A stretch of 64,000 bases of DNA from Sulfuricurvum sp. (GCA_030692765.1 JAUYUB010000006.1:62001-126000); one strand, 5' to 3'; counted from the first letter of the stretch, positions 26,394 through 36,680 are shown. The notes: generated from the letters alone by a model not told the origin. A program made the numbers and translations.

Positions 26394-28550
26394 TCATTTA
26401 ATAAACTCTTTCACCGCTTCAAAAATCTCCTCATAGTGTTTCTCATTGAGAATGACATGCTCATTTGCCTTTAGAAGCACTTTTATTTTCTCTTCGCTTT
26501 GTATTGTATTGTAAATCATATCTGCCCCTTTTGGATTTACCACAGGGTCATTGTCCCCTTGAATAATTAACGTTCTTGCTGTGACTTTTTTTAGCAGCGG
26601 ATATGCGTAATCAATCAATTTTTTGAGTTCTCTAACCGATTGTATATGATGTTCGCTGTAGTTAACTTCAGGATTCTCAGGTGTGTCTTGGATGTATTCA
26701 ATTTTGGAATTAATCACCGAAAGCCAGCTGCTGATCACCCCCATCGTAGGAAGTAAATAGTTAAACCGCAGGTCATCAAATTTTATGGCAGTATTAATAC
26801 AAATCAATCCATCCACTTTGTGCTGTTTAGATGCTGCTGCTATAAGCGCAAGTACACCACCTGCTGAAAACCCGCAGAGGTAGAGTCTATGACTAATCAT
26901 TCTCATTGCCGCAAACCCTCGGTTAAAACTGTCAATCCAATGCATGTATGAACTTCCTTTTAGATCTTCGGGAACAGTCCCATGACCTTCCATGCGTATG
27001 CAATAGACATTAACCCCCAAGGAATGAACGAAGTTAGCCAATCCTTCCATCTCTTTGGGTGCAGATTTATAGCCATGAGTGATAACCATCCCAACATCAA
27101 AATGCGGGTTGTACAAAATAAATGGTCTTCCAATGTCTTTTGGTTTACTATGAATAACTGAGTAATAGTGTTGATATGCATAGTCAAAACGTCTCATATC
27201 CTGTTCAAATATCGCATCAAAAACACCCTTGCCTACTTCTTGCAATGAGCGCTTGACTGTATGAGTTAAAAGGCTCTTTAGGTCTCCAAAAAGATCCACC
27301 TCGTTCAACACAACACGCAGTGTATTTTTAAGCCGTACCATCCCAAAGGTATGTTCATCTGCAAGCGCTTCTTTATCTATACGATAACTGCCATCATCAA
27401 GCGGAATTAGAATCTTTTGCTCACATGCTAACGCCAAAACAGTATCAAACATCTCATAAGGCTCATCAATCAAAAGTTTGTAAAAATCACGATGCAGCAT
27501 TCCATGGGTCTTATGTACTTTCAAACATAGAATCTCTTTAACAGACAGAAAAATGACCGCTCGCAAATGAGATAAGCGCAAGGTATCTGTTGGGTAGTTT
27601 TCCAATGCTAAAGCAAATATATGGTCAAAATTTACAAGGGTATTTTTATAGACTTTGTCCATCACCAAGGTAGTGAGTTTATGCCGACTGTACTCAATGA
27701 GAGCATCGTGATCACTTTTTGTATGACCGGTAATATTAAGTGCTTCACGTGCGGTATGTATCTGTTTTTCTATACTGATCGGTGCATCAAGATGAATGTG
27801 CATATGTGCATTGACCAAAAGGTTCCCTTCAACCTCTAGCTCTTCTAAAAACATTTCACTTTTAATCTCTAAAATAGAACCTGCCATCTGAGTAAAGATA
27901 TTTTTGCCCGTGCGTATCGGAAAATAATTGATGCTTACGGGGACAATTTGAGTCGCGACATACGAAAAACCTTCATTCTCTTTGACACCGTATTTCTTTT
28001 TAAATGCATTAACTGTTACTATGTCTCCCTCTTTTTGTGCATGACGGCATGCTTGTTTTTCCAATTCACATTTAAGCGCTAGTACGGCAGATCCCGTTGG
28101 CATAGGATGGGAACCATGTGCATTGTGTATCATAAACTGTTTACCGCTTATAGTCACTTTTTTGTTTTTAAGCATGCTACCCTCTGGATAAATCAACCAA
28201 CTGTTGTTACCCTGCAAAAGGTCCGAGAGAATAATAGTATCTCGATTGATATCTTTGGTTGAGATCGTTCCCAAGGACTCCAAATACTCTTTCAGTTTTG
28301 GCTGAAACAATCCAGAGTCCGCTAAAGATCGGACTTTAATATTAAGTTTTTGATACAGAAAACTAGGGATTAAAAACGTTTCAACACGTGTAAAGTGATT
28401 TGCACAAAACAAGGTAGGACGTGTAAGATCCAAATCGGGATGCACACTGATCGTCAGACTCGAATCTAAGATGTGCCTGACGTATTTAATGAGCTGATGA
28501 GTGGACCCAAAAGAAATTTTTTTGAGTAACAGTTCTTGCCCGGGAGTCAT
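26394..28550 (-). CDS. Acyltransferase-alpha/beta hydrolase fusion
   Basis: A 718-residue two-domain protein. The N-terminal third is a PlsC/LPLAT-type acyltransferase: FCANHFTRVETF near residue 49 (the NHx4D box with Glu for Asp) and IYPEGSMLKNKK near residue 120. After a helical middle region the last 250 residues form an alpha/beta hydrolase with a lysophospholipase-like MEGHGTVP and the triad Ser562 (GFSAGG), Asp668 (GDNDPV) and His698 (NEHVIL). It is the last gene of the beta-oxidation operon, 2 bp after fadE. A lipid-remodelling or acyl-releasing role feeding FadD is likely by context. Confidence 0.75.
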   Translation of the reverse strand: MTPGQELLLKKISFGSTHQLIKYVRHILDSSLTISVHPDLDLTRPTLFCANHFTRVETFLIPSFLYQKLNIKVRSLADSGLFQPKLKEYLESLGTISTKDINRDTIILSDLLQGNNSWLIYPEGSMLKNKKVTISGKQFMIHNAHGSHPMPTGSAVLALKCELEKQACRHAQKEGDIVTVNAFKKKYGVKENEGFSYVATQIVPVSINYFPIRTGKNIFTQMAGSILEIKSEMFLEELEVEGNLLVNAHMHIHLDAPISIEKQIHTAREALNITGHTKSDHDALIEYSRHKLTTLVMDKVYKNTLVNFDHIFALALENYPTDTLRLSHLRAVIFLSVKEILCLKVHKTHGMLHRDFYKLLIDEPYEMFDTVLALACEQKILIPLDDGSYRIDKEALADEHTFGMVRLKNTLRVVLNEVDLFGDLKSLLTHTVKRSLQEVGKGVFDAIFEQDMRRFDYAYQHYYSVIHSKPKDIGRPFILYNPHFDVGMVITHGYKSAPKEMEGLANFVHSLGVNVYCIRMEGHGTVPEDLKGSSYMHWIDSFNRGFAAMRMISHRLYLCGFSAGGVLALIAAASKQHKVDGLICINTAIKFDDLRFNYLLPTMGVISSWLSVINSKIEYIQDTPENPEVNYSEHHIQSVRELKKLIDYAYPLLKKVTARTLIIQGDNDPVVNPKGADMIYNTIQSEEKIKVLLKANEHVILNEKHYEEIFEAVKEFIK

Positions 28551-28552
28551 CG

Positions 28553-30919
28553 CTAGTCTCGCACGAAGGTATTCACATCATAACTGTCAACTTGAACTAC
28601 TTCTTGTTTAAGCGTATACGCTTTTTTCAAGCTTACCCCCTCATCCTGAGTAATCACTGATTTTTCGACCGCTTGTTCTATGAGGAGATCAAAAGGTGCT
28701 TTTGGCAATGTGTGGGCACGTATCGCTTTTTTCATTTTACCAATGATCGGTTTAACCTCATTATGTAACGTGAATGCTTCCTCAAGCGCTGACAATTGCT
28801 TGCCCACAAAAACATCTTTTGTCAAAGCATCGCGCATTTTTCCTTGCGTCAAGATGATTGTAGCCAAGCGATGAAGCTGTACATCATTGGCAGGTTTTCC
28901 CATACGGTTTAAACGCATGTAAAAACGTAGCGGTGCAAATAAAAAGCCACCAAAGAGATTGTGGGCAACATCATCAAACGCTTTTTGTATATTACTCAAA
29001 GCAAAATCACCTACGTAACGCATAAAGATTTCGCTCTCTTTGGAATATCCTTCCTCTTTGTAACGGCGCATGGTTGCCATGAGTAAATAGCTGTACGACA
29101 TTACATCCCCAAATCGCGCGGAGATCATCTCACGCTGCTTAAGTGTCCCCCCAAACATCCCCATAATCATGTCGGTCATGAACGAGAAGGTTGCCGATGT
29201 CCACATTAACTTACGCTCATAATTTCGTGCGATCCCGCTTGATTTTGGAAGATAGATGTATCCTCGAGTCAGACTCAATAATGTCATACGCACCATGTTC
29301 CCCAAGGCAAATCCAATATGAGCGAAAAAGTTTTTGTCAAACTCTCTGGCGTTATGTGCTCCTAATGCTTCAATCTCTTTGTAAGCAAACGGATGACAAC
29401 GAATCACCCCTTGACCAAACTGGATCAATGTACGTGTCATGATATTCGCACCCTCAACCGTGATAGCAATCGGCGCTCCCATATAGGCATGACCGATTAA
29501 GTTACGCTCACCCAAACTGATCCCTGCACCGCCCACGATGTCCATAGCGTCATTGATCGTTTTACGAAATAGCTCTGTTGAGTGGTATTTCATCACGGCA
29601 TTGATAACGGAAGGTTTTTTGCCCTCATCAATCGCCCCAATCGTAAAGATACGTGCGGCATCAATCATGTACGTCATTGCCGCCATGTGTCCCATAACGG
29701 ACTCAATCCCCTCAAAATTACCGATACTCGTTCCAAACTGCTCACGCACGGTTGCATAGGCACCGCAGACTTTGGTACTAAGTTTGATACCGCCTGTACA
29801 CGTTGATGGAAGTGAGATTCCACGACCAACCGCAAGCGACTCCATAAGCATCATCCACCCCTGCCCGATACCATCCATCCCACCGATTACATCATCAATA
29901 TCAATGACAACATCTTTACCCTGAAGCGGTGAATTGACAAACGGTATTCCCAATGGATTATGACGTTTTCCTTGTATAACACCCTCAAGACTTGACTTAA
30001 CTAAGGCGCAGGTAATACCCAGATCATCCCCTTTGCCTAAAATATTATCCGGATCTCTTAGTGTGAATGCCAATCCGATCAGACTCGCTATCGCACCAAG
30101 CGTGATATAACGCTTTTCAAAGTTAAGACGAATTTTTGTTTCCCCGTTCTCTTTGAAAACGATTCCATAAGCACGTATCGACGTTGCATCCGAACCTGCA
30201 AGCGGTTCTGTCAATGCAAAACACGGAATATCGGTACCATTTGCAAGACGTGGAAGGTAATAATCACGCTGTACTTGTGTTCCATAATGAAGCAACAGCT
30301 CTGCTGGCCCAAGTGAATTGGGAACCATAGTGGTAATTGCCAAGGCTTGTGAATGGGTCGCCAGCTTTTGAATAACCGCTGAATGACCCAGTGCCGAGAA
30401 TCCAAGTCCACCGTATTCTTTAGGGACAATCATCCCAAGAAACTTTTTATCTTTGAGATACTGCCATACCTCAGGTGAAAGATCACGATGCTCAGATGTC
30501 TCATAATCATTGGTCATACGACATACAATATCCACTTCATTATTCAAAAAAGCATTCTCTTCAACTGTTAATGATGGGTATGAATCTGTGAGAATGGTAT
30601 TAAAATCAGGACGACCCGAAAAAATCTCACCGTCCATCCATACCGTCCCTGCACGCAGTGCAATTTTTTCTGTTTGAGAAATGGAGGGCATCAGTTTCAA
30701 TTTATCAATGATCCCCATCAGAGGCTTAGAAATCAATGCCGTTCGAATCGGCTCAATAAGTAACAGCGCGTTAATCGCAAGATAGATCGTCACACCCATA
30801 GTATCAGGGCATGTCAGATAAACAAACACCGCCAAAACCGGTGACCAGATGATAAATTTAACACGGTTGTACCATAAAATAAGCACCAAAACTAAAAGTG
30901 TATACAAATAATAATTCAT
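28553..30919 (-). CDS. fadE: Acyl-CoA dehydrogenase FadE
   Basis: A 788-residue membrane-associated acyl-CoA dehydrogenase of the large FadE type (E. coli 814). Residues 1-65 hold two or three hydrophobic segments. The catalytic part includes IVPKEYGGLGFSALGHSAVIQ (core YGGLGFSALGHS), CFALTEPLAGSDATSIRAYG for FAD/substrate near residue 235, and GRGISLPSTCTGGIKLS; GGAGISLGERNLIGHAYMGAPIAITVEGAN holds the base Glu region (VEGAN). It introduces the first double bond in fatty acyl-CoA oxidation. It abuts fadJ with no gap. Confidence 0.95.
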   Translation of the reverse strand: MNYYLYTLLVLVLILWYNRVKFIIWSPVLAVFVYLTCPDTMGVTIYLAINALLLIEPIRTALISKPLMGIIDKLKLMPSISQTEKIALRAGTVWMDGEIFSGRPDFNTILTDSYPSLTVEENAFLNNEVDIVCRMTNDYETSEHRDLSPEVWQYLKDKKFLGMIVPKEYGGLGFSALGHSAVIQKLATHSQALAITTMVPNSLGPAELLLHYGTQVQRDYYLPRLANGTDIPCFALTEPLAGSDATSIRAYGIVFKENGETKIRLNFEKRYITLGAIASLIGLAFTLRDPDNILGKGDDLGITCALVKSSLEGVIQGKRHNPLGIPFVNSPLQGKDVVIDIDDVIGGMDGIGQGWMMLMESLAVGRGISLPSTCTGGIKLSTKVCGAYATVREQFGTSIGNFEGIESVMGHMAAMTYMIDAARIFTIGAIDEGKKPSVINAVMKYHSTELFRKTINDAMDIVGGAGISLGERNLIGHAYMGAPIAITVEGANIMTRTLIQFGQGVIRCHPFAYKEIEALGAHNAREFDKNFFAHIGFALGNMVRMTLLSLTRGYIYLPKSSGIARNYERKLMWTSATFSFMTDMIMGMFGGTLKQREMISARFGDVMSYSYLLMATMRRYKEEGYSKESEIFMRYVGDFALSNIQKAFDDVAHNLFGGFLFAPLRFYMRLNRMGKPANDVQLHRLATIILTQGKMRDALTKDVFVGKQLSALEEAFTLHNEVKPIIGKMKKAIRAHTLPKAPFDLLIEQAVEKSVITQDEGVSLKKAYTLKQEVVQVDSYDVNTFVRD

Positions 30920-33040
30920 TTAAATCCCTTTGTAAAAAGTTGAGCCCGAACGAACCAGCTCTTGCAGTAACGGTGCCGGCTCAAAACGCATACCATGTTT
31001 ATCACGTAAACGCAACAAACTGTGAAATACTTTCTCTAAACCATAGGCATCCGCATATTTTAGTAATCCTCCTCTAAATGGAGGGAATCCGGTTCCCATA
31101 ATCATAGCGACATCCAAATGCTGTGCATTTTTAACAATTCCTTCTGCGAGACAATACGCCGCTTCATTAACCATTATGAGCATCGCACGATCCAAAATCT
31201 CTTCTTCGCTAAAGCGTTTATTTCCCGTTTTAAGAGCTTCAATCTGCGGGTTGAGCTTTTTCTCTTTTCCTTCGTGAATGTAAAACCCTTTGTTGGCTTT
31301 TTTACCCAATAAATGAAGTTCATTGTATGCACGATCCAGAAGGGTGGAGACCTCCATGCGTTCACCATACCCTTGGCTCAATACACTGGCTACTTTATAT
31401 CCCACATCCAATCCTACTGTGTCCGCTAGAACAAAAGGACCCATCGGCATACCAAAATTCTCGATAAGGGCATCGATACGCTCAACACTCTCCCCTTGGT
31501 CCACGATTTTTGCGCATTCATTGATGTACGGAAGCAAAATACGATTGACCAAAAAGCCAGGGCAGTCATTTACCACAATTGGTGTCTTGCCCGCTTTTTT
31601 TGCTAATGCAACAATCGTAGCAATAACCTCCGGTTTTGTCTGTTTAGAGGGGATTATCTCCACTAACGGCATCTGCTCTACTGGGTTAAAGAAGTGCATA
31701 CCCACAAAACGCTCAGGATGTTTCATCTCTTCACATAACATATTGATCGACAATGATGATGTGTTGGTGGCAATAATGGCATCGTCTCTCATCACGGCTT
31801 CTAGGTCTTTGAAGGTTTGCTTTTTAGTCGCAACGTCCTCCACTATCGCTTCAATCGCCAAATCACTGTGGCCAAAAGAGTTCAAATCGGTTCCATAGGA
31901 AATCAGCGAGAGCTTCATGTCCACTTCTCGCGCATTAAGACTGCGTCGCTTTTTCAAAAATTCAAAGGATTGCGCAACATGCTGTAACGTCTGCGCCGCC
32001 TTATCAAAACTTCTCGCATACAGGCGTACTAACAAATCCATTTTGGCAAATAGCCAAACAATGCCGCCACCCATAGCACCGCCGCCAATGACGGAAGTAA
32101 ACCGTATCGGTAAAAGTGCTTCTTTGCCTACTAACTGTTTTTCGTTTTTAACCGCTTCTATGGCGAAATAAACTGAAATCAAATTTTTTGACTCAGGAGT
32201 AACTGCCATTTGCGAGAAGACATTGGCTTCATATTCCAGCGCACGTGTAGGGTCCATACCATTGGTCTTTTTAAAGATGTCGATGACTGCTAAGGGTGCC
32301 GGATATTTGCCCTTGCTCTTTTGCATTACCGTTTTATGCGCGACACTGGTGATTAACCATGGGAAGAGTTTTTCAACCATCGTAAATTGATACCGTTTTT
32401 TGAGAATAGCCTCTCGTGCAACGGGATCTAAAATAGCTTTAGTAAAAGCCTCGAGTTTAAAATCCAAATACCCTTGAGGTACACACGCATCGATCATCCC
32501 CAGCTTGAGTGCTTTAGCACCATTGATGTATTTGGCTCCTAAAATAAGCTCCAGTGCTTTTGAGGGACCGATAAGCGCTTTTAGCGTCTGTGTTCCTCCA
32601 AAACCCGGTATTACCCCTAGATTTGTCTCTGGCAATCCGATTTTGGTTGCTTTGTTTTCTGTAGCAATTCGATAGGTACAACGCAATGCAAGTTCAAATC
32701 CACCCCCCAAACATGCCCCATCAATCACAGCAATCGTAGGAAAAGGGAGATAGGCTATTTTTTCCAAAATTATTTGCCCATGTCTCACTACATCATACGC
32801 CGTATCACAGTTATCCAAAGAACGTATTTCCGTTATGTCCGCACCGGCAATAAAAATATCTTTTTTACTGCTCACAAAACGCAGTACCTTGATTTGTGTA
32901 TTCTTTTTTAATGCATCCAAGTGCCCGTTAAGCTCTTCCATGGATTCATGATTTAAAATATTGACTTTACTGTCTGGAATATCAAATACAAGCGTAGCAA
33001 TTCCCTCATCAACGGTAAGTGTAAAATTATGTGTTTTCAT
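30920..33040 (-). CDS. fadJ: Enoyl-CoA hydratase/3-hydroxyacyl-CoA dehydrogenase FadJ
   Basis: A 706-residue multifunctional enzyme. The start is the ATG of MKTHNFTLTVDEG, which overlaps the fadI stop by 1 bp; a longer frame 48 bp upstream would lie inside fadI. N-terminal crotonase domain: IAGADITEIRS and GACLGGGFELALRC, with catalytic Glu in GLPETNLGVIPGFGGTQ. The dehydrogenase domain has the NAD fold VIGGGAMGGGIVW near residue 314 and the catalytic His in VGMHFFNPVEQMPLVEI. It carries the two middle steps of beta-oxidation. Confidence 0.95.
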   Translation of the reverse strand: MKTHNFTLTVDEGIATLVFDIPDSKVNILNHESMEELNGHLDALKKNTQIKVLRFVSSKKDIFIAGADITEIRSLDNCDTAYDVVRHGQIILEKIAYLPFPTIAVIDGACLGGGFELALRCTYRIATENKATKIGLPETNLGVIPGFGGTQTLKALIGPSKALELILGAKYINGAKALKLGMIDACVPQGYLDFKLEAFTKAILDPVAREAILKKRYQFTMVEKLFPWLITSVAHKTVMQKSKGKYPAPLAVIDIFKKTNGMDPTRALEYEANVFSQMAVTPESKNLISVYFAIEAVKNEKQLVGKEALLPIRFTSVIGGGAMGGGIVWLFAKMDLLVRLYARSFDKAAQTLQHVAQSFEFLKKRRSLNAREVDMKLSLISYGTDLNSFGHSDLAIEAIVEDVATKKQTFKDLEAVMRDDAIIATNTSSLSINMLCEEMKHPERFVGMHFFNPVEQMPLVEIIPSKQTKPEVIATIVALAKKAGKTPIVVNDCPGFLVNRILLPYINECAKIVDQGESVERIDALIENFGMPMGPFVLADTVGLDVGYKVASVLSQGYGERMEVSTLLDRAYNELHLLGKKANKGFYIHEGKEKKLNPQIEALKTGNKRFSEEEILDRAMLIMVNEAAYCLAEGIVKNAQHLDVAMIMGTGFPPFRGGLLKYADAYGLEKVFHSLLRLRDKHGMRFEPAPLLQELVRSGSTFYKGI

Positions 33041-34332
33041 TACGATACCTCCAATATCATTGATGCACCCTGACCACCGCCGATACACAACGTTGCCAAT
33101 CCACGATTTTTATTTTCTTGACGAAGCGCTTTTAATAAATGAATCACTAAACGTGTTCCCGTCATCCCTACCGGATGACCCAGAGCAACAGCCCCTCCAT
33201 GTATATTCAAAATAGTCTCATCAATACTTCCGACTGCTGTTGACTGATTGAGATGCTGTTGGGCATAAGACGCTGATTCAAATGCTTTTAGATTGGCCAA
33301 AATCTGTACTGCAAAAGCCTCATTCATCTCAATAAGTTCCATATCTTTGAGTGTCAAACCTGTTTTTTTGAAAATCTTCGCCGTTGAGTACACAGGACCT
33401 AATCCCATACGACTAGGGTCAAGACCTGCATACGCATAAGAGCTCATGTAACCAAGCGGTTCTAGTCCAAGTTCTTTGGCTTTGCTCTCACTCATCACCA
33501 CCACTGCTGCAGCAGCATCCGAGACTTGAGACGAGTTTCCTGCGGTAACCGTTCCATTTTTACGGTCAAAAAACGGCTGTAATTTACTCAATTTATCAGG
33601 CGTTTGATCGTAACGTATACCATCATCGTCCATCATCACTTTACCGCGTAGGGCATCATACACAATCGGAATAATCTCTTGGGCAAAGATTCCCGCTATT
33701 TGTGCTGCCTGTGCTTTGTTATGACTCATGGAAGCGTAAATATCCTGGGCTTCTCTACTGATACCAAAATCCTGTGCCAAGATCTCTGCGGTCGAGCCCA
33801 TCATCAAGCCATTCGTAGGATCGGTCAATCCCTGCATCAGTCCAATAATAGGTTTTAGAAATGCCGGCCGTAGATGACTGATATTTTTGAGCTTTTCTGA
33901 CACACTGCGAGATTTGAACAACCCCTCAAATACACCCGTCAATGCTGGTGAAAAGAGAAGCGGAATATTACTCATAGACTCAACGCCCCCGCACATATAG
34001 ATCTCGCCTTGACCGCTTAGAATCTTGTCGGTAGCCGTAGTGATCGATTCCATACCCGATGCACAATTACGATGGACAGTATACGCAGGAATACTGGCCC
34101 CAAACCCTGCTTTTAAACCGATAACACGCGCTATATTAGCAGCATGAACCGGTTGGGAAACATTCCCAATGATGATTTCATCGTATCGATCATAGTCAAT
34201 TCCCACACGCAGTGCGAGTTCTTGCACCACATGAGCACCCAGCGTTTCGGCCTGAATATTTTTAAGTAAACCTCCCGACTTGGCGATTGGGGTTCTAATA
34301 CCGTCAATAATAGCTATACGTTCATGTTTCAT
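33040..34332 (-). CDS. fadI: Acetyl-CoA acyltransferase (thiolase) FadI
   Basis: A 430-residue thiolase closing the beta-oxidation cycle. Active-site residues: Cys in VHRNCASGMESI near residue 90 (nucleophile), His in NIHGGAVALGHPVGMTG near residue 385 and Cys in LCIGGGQGASMIL near residue 417. Length matches FadI (436) rather than FadA (387), which pairs well with the FadJ partner. Overlaps fadD by 4 bp. Confidence 0.94.
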   Translation of the reverse strand: MKHERIAIIDGIRTPIAKSGGLLKNIQAETLGAHVVQELALRVGIDYDRYDEIIIGNVSQPVHAANIARVIGLKAGFGASIPAYTVHRNCASGMESITTATDKILSGQGEIYMCGGVESMSNIPLLFSPALTGVFEGLFKSRSVSEKLKNISHLRPAFLKPIIGLMQGLTDPTNGLMMGSTAEILAQDFGISREAQDIYASMSHNKAQAAQIAGIFAQEIIPIVYDALRGKVMMDDDGIRYDQTPDKLSKLQPFFDRKNGTVTAGNSSQVSDAAAAVVVMSESKAKELGLEPLGYMSSYAYAGLDPSRMGLGPVYSTAKIFKKTGLTLKDMELIEMNEAFAVQILANLKAFESASYAQQHLNQSTAVGSIDETILNIHGGAVALGHPVGMTGTRLVIHLLKALRQENKNRGLATLCIGGGQGASMILEVS

Positions 34333-36053
34333 AATTCATTCTCCCTATGGTGTGGATTGTGTGGTTGATACATTGCTTCAATTTCTGTACTAAATTCACT
34401 GTAAACACGATTACGTGAAACTTTCATCGATGGGGTTAGCATATGATTTTCAATGGTTGGTAAGATTTCAATCAGGGTATATTTTTGAATTTTCTCCCAT
34501 GCGTTAAGATGTTTGTTCACTCGATTGATCAAATGAAGCATACGCTCTGTCGTTTTTAAATCATGGATGTAGTCAGTGAAAGGTTCACTACTCATCAGTG
34601 GGTCGAGGAAAATCAATGCAGTAACGTATGGCTTGTTATCTGCAACGATGATCGCATAATCAACCCATTTACTATGCGTCAAATGATGTTCAATATGAAT
34701 CGCTGAGACATACTTACCTGTGGAGGTTTTGAAAAGCTCTTTTTGACGGCTTTTAATAAAAATATATCCTTCATCATCGATCACCGCTAAATCGCCCGTA
34801 TGAAGCCATCCGTTTTGTATGGTTTTGGCGGTTTCCTCAACTTTGTTGTGATAACCGTGCATCACATTGGGACCCTTGACTAAAAGTTCACCCTCAGCGG
34901 AGAGCTTGACCTCTACACTGCTGAGTTTTTTACCACATGAACCGAATCGATATGCGCTGGGAGTATTGACACTCACAACTGGTGAAGTTTCACTCAAACC
35001 GTATCCCTGATACAGCGGGATACCGATATTGACAAAAAATCGCTCGATAGGTGCCGACAACGCAGCCCCACCACTGATCATATACTGCATACGACCACCT
35101 AAAGCTTCGGTGAGCTTAGAATAAACGAGTTTATGGGCGAGCCTATCCAAAAGACTTAACGGTTTATGCACATCCCTGGTATCTGCCAAACTCAATGCCA
35201 ATTTTCCTATGATCCCTTTTATCCCATGGGTATCATTGATTTTATCGTGCATTTTAGTATAGATTTTTTCCAGTAGTCTTGGAACCACCGTCATCACCGT
35301 AGGGCGTATTTCTTTGATAAGATTTCCAACGTTTTTGACATCATCCGCAAAATAAATACTGATACCGTTGGCCAAATAGTATAAAACAACCATCCGCTCA
35401 AAGATATGGGCCAAAGGTAAAAAACTGAGAGCAACTTCATCAGAGGTGATTGGTATGGCTAATTGGACGTCTTTGAGCTGAGAAATGAGGTTTCTATGGG
35501 CTAGCTCAACCCCTTTTGGCTTTCCAGTTGAACCGCTGGTGTAAATAATCGTAGCAACATCATCTTGGGCAACATCAACATCAGGTAACTCAGACGAAAT
35601 CTTTAAAAAAGGATCAAAGTCAATTGCATTTTGTAAATGCGATTGTATGCCCAACGTTACAACGAGTTTCATGCTGTGCAAACTCTCTTCAAGCTGATCA
35701 TACTTTTCTTGCGAAGCTATAAAGACATATTCTATCGCACTATCATTGATCTCATAGTGCAGGTTTTCTTGTGAGATATTGGCAAAAATCGGAACCGATA
35801 CCGCTCCTAGACGCTGCAAAGCAAAATCGATCATCAGCCAAAAAGGGGAAGAGTCAGACACAATCGCGACACTGGTTCCCTTAACTACGCCATGATGGGC
35901 AAAGGAAGCCGCTAAATGATCAACGTGAATAACAAATTCCGCAGATGAAAAACTTTTCCACATGCCGTTATCGAGGTAAGAGAGATAGGTGTGATTATCT
36001 ACGGAGGTTTTGATGTGGTCTAAAAGCTGGGGAAACGTATTAAACGAAAACAT
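34329..36053 (-). CDS. fadD: Long-chain acyl-CoA synthetase FadD-like
   Basis: A 574-residue AMP-forming acyl-CoA ligase that activates fatty acids. The P-loop is IIYTSGSTGKPKGVELAHRN near residue 170 (core YTSGSTGKPKG), the A5 motif is YQGYGLSETSPVVS near residue 345, and the A7 motif is WLHTGDLAVIDDEGYIFIKSRQKE, with HTGDLA near residue 415. The sequence type is the eukaryote-like FAA1/AMP-forming group. It is the first gene of the operon with a TATAAT-like box about 85 bp upstream. No FadR site is seen. Confidence 0.92.
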   Translation of the reverse strand: MFSFNTFPQLLDHIKTSVDNHTYLSYLDNGMWKSFSSAEFVIHVDHLAASFAHHGVVKGTSVAIVSDSSPFWLMIDFALQRLGAVSVPIFANISQENLHYEINDSAIEYVFIASQEKYDQLEESLHSMKLVVTLGIQSHLQNAIDFDPFLKISSELPDVDVAQDDVATIIYTSGSTGKPKGVELAHRNLISQLKDVQLAIPITSDEVALSFLPLAHIFERMVVLYYLANGISIYFADDVKNVGNLIKEIRPTVMTVVPRLLEKIYTKMHDKINDTHGIKGIIGKLALSLADTRDVHKPLSLLDRLAHKLVYSKLTEALGGRMQYMISGGAALSAPIERFFVNIGIPLYQGYGLSETSPVVSVNTPSAYRFGSCGKKLSSVEVKLSAEGELLVKGPNVMHGYHNKVEETAKTIQNGWLHTGDLAVIDDEGYIFIKSRQKELFKTSTGKYVSAIHIEHHLTHSKWVDYAIIVADNKPYVTALIFLDPLMSSEPFTDYIHDLKTTERMLHLINRVNKHLNAWEKIQKYTLIEILPTIENHMLTPSMKVSRNRVYSEFSTEIEAMYQPHNPHHRENEL

Positions 36054-36135
36054 ACAAACTCTTTTAAAACAGGTTAATTAATAACTTTTGTTTATCTTAG
36101 AGTTTTTTAACTTAATTTGAACTTTATTTTAAATA

Positions 36136-36141
36136 ATTATA
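36136..36141 (-). promoter_or_regulatory. Putative -10 box for the beta-oxidation operon
   Basis: TATAAT on the minus strand in TTATATATAATTATT, 83 bp before fadD. The region is so AT-rich that the match alone is weak. Confidence 0.3.
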
Positions 36142-36155
36142 TATAACAGATTATA

Positions 36156-36680
36156 TTAATCAGAAGAGTGACCTATAAACCACTCTTTGGCTATAAGATA
36201 CCCGATAACGATTCCATAGCCTAGCCCTACGAGATAGGCTAAAAGTTGCATCATATGGCTGTTTTGTAAAATGACAAATCCCATGGCGAAAAAAACATAA
36301 GGGATTACACGATAAATCGAAATCAATGCGGAACCATTTTTGACCGTATTTTCAAGAATCGCTTTTTTTTGGAGCTGCTTTTCGGCTTTGATCATCTCTT
36401 TGACGTCTGCTATTTCCATATCCCGTTCATCATCATACAGATCATACGGATCTTCCATCATATCAATCGCGTCTTTATGGTCGCCTATTTCTGCTTCGCC
36501 CACTTTTGAGTGAATCATATTGCGGTACGCATACAGCGATCCCATGGTTATCATGGCGCCAGAGAGCATCGCTACTTCAAAACTAGCGAATGTAGCATCC
36601 GAAATCACTAACAATAAAGCAATGGGCAGATGTAAAAGAACAATAAACAGTGCGGTTCTTTTAATCTTCGTCATCATCAT
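36156..36680 (-). CDS. Membrane protein of unknown function, AtpI-like context
   Basis: A 174-residue protein with two N-terminal transmembrane helices (about residues 8-48), a hydrophilic acidic middle (DHKDAIDMMEDPYDLYDDERDMEI, about 65-95) and two C-terminal helices (about 122-168). The start is one of three successive ATG codons that overlap the GAT codons ending the AtpZ-like gene in another frame. A similar membrane gene follows hemL in Campylobacter, as I recall. Not recognised further; topology suggests both termini face the cytoplasm. Confidence 0.65.
   Translation of the reverse strand: MMMTKIKRTALFIVLLHLPIALLLVISDATFASFEVAMLSGAMITMGSLYAYRNMIHSKVGEAEIGDHKDAIDMMEDPYDLYDDERDMEIADVKEMIKAEKQLQKKAILENTVKNGSALISIYRVIPYVFFAMGFVILQNSHMMQLLAYLVGLGYGIVIGYLIAKEWFIGHSSD

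Noticed and set aside
31323-31898. Long plus-strand frame of 191 codons inside fadJ
   Set aside because: It lies wholly antisense to a well-supported enzyme, has no ribosome site and a composition typical of a shadow frame.
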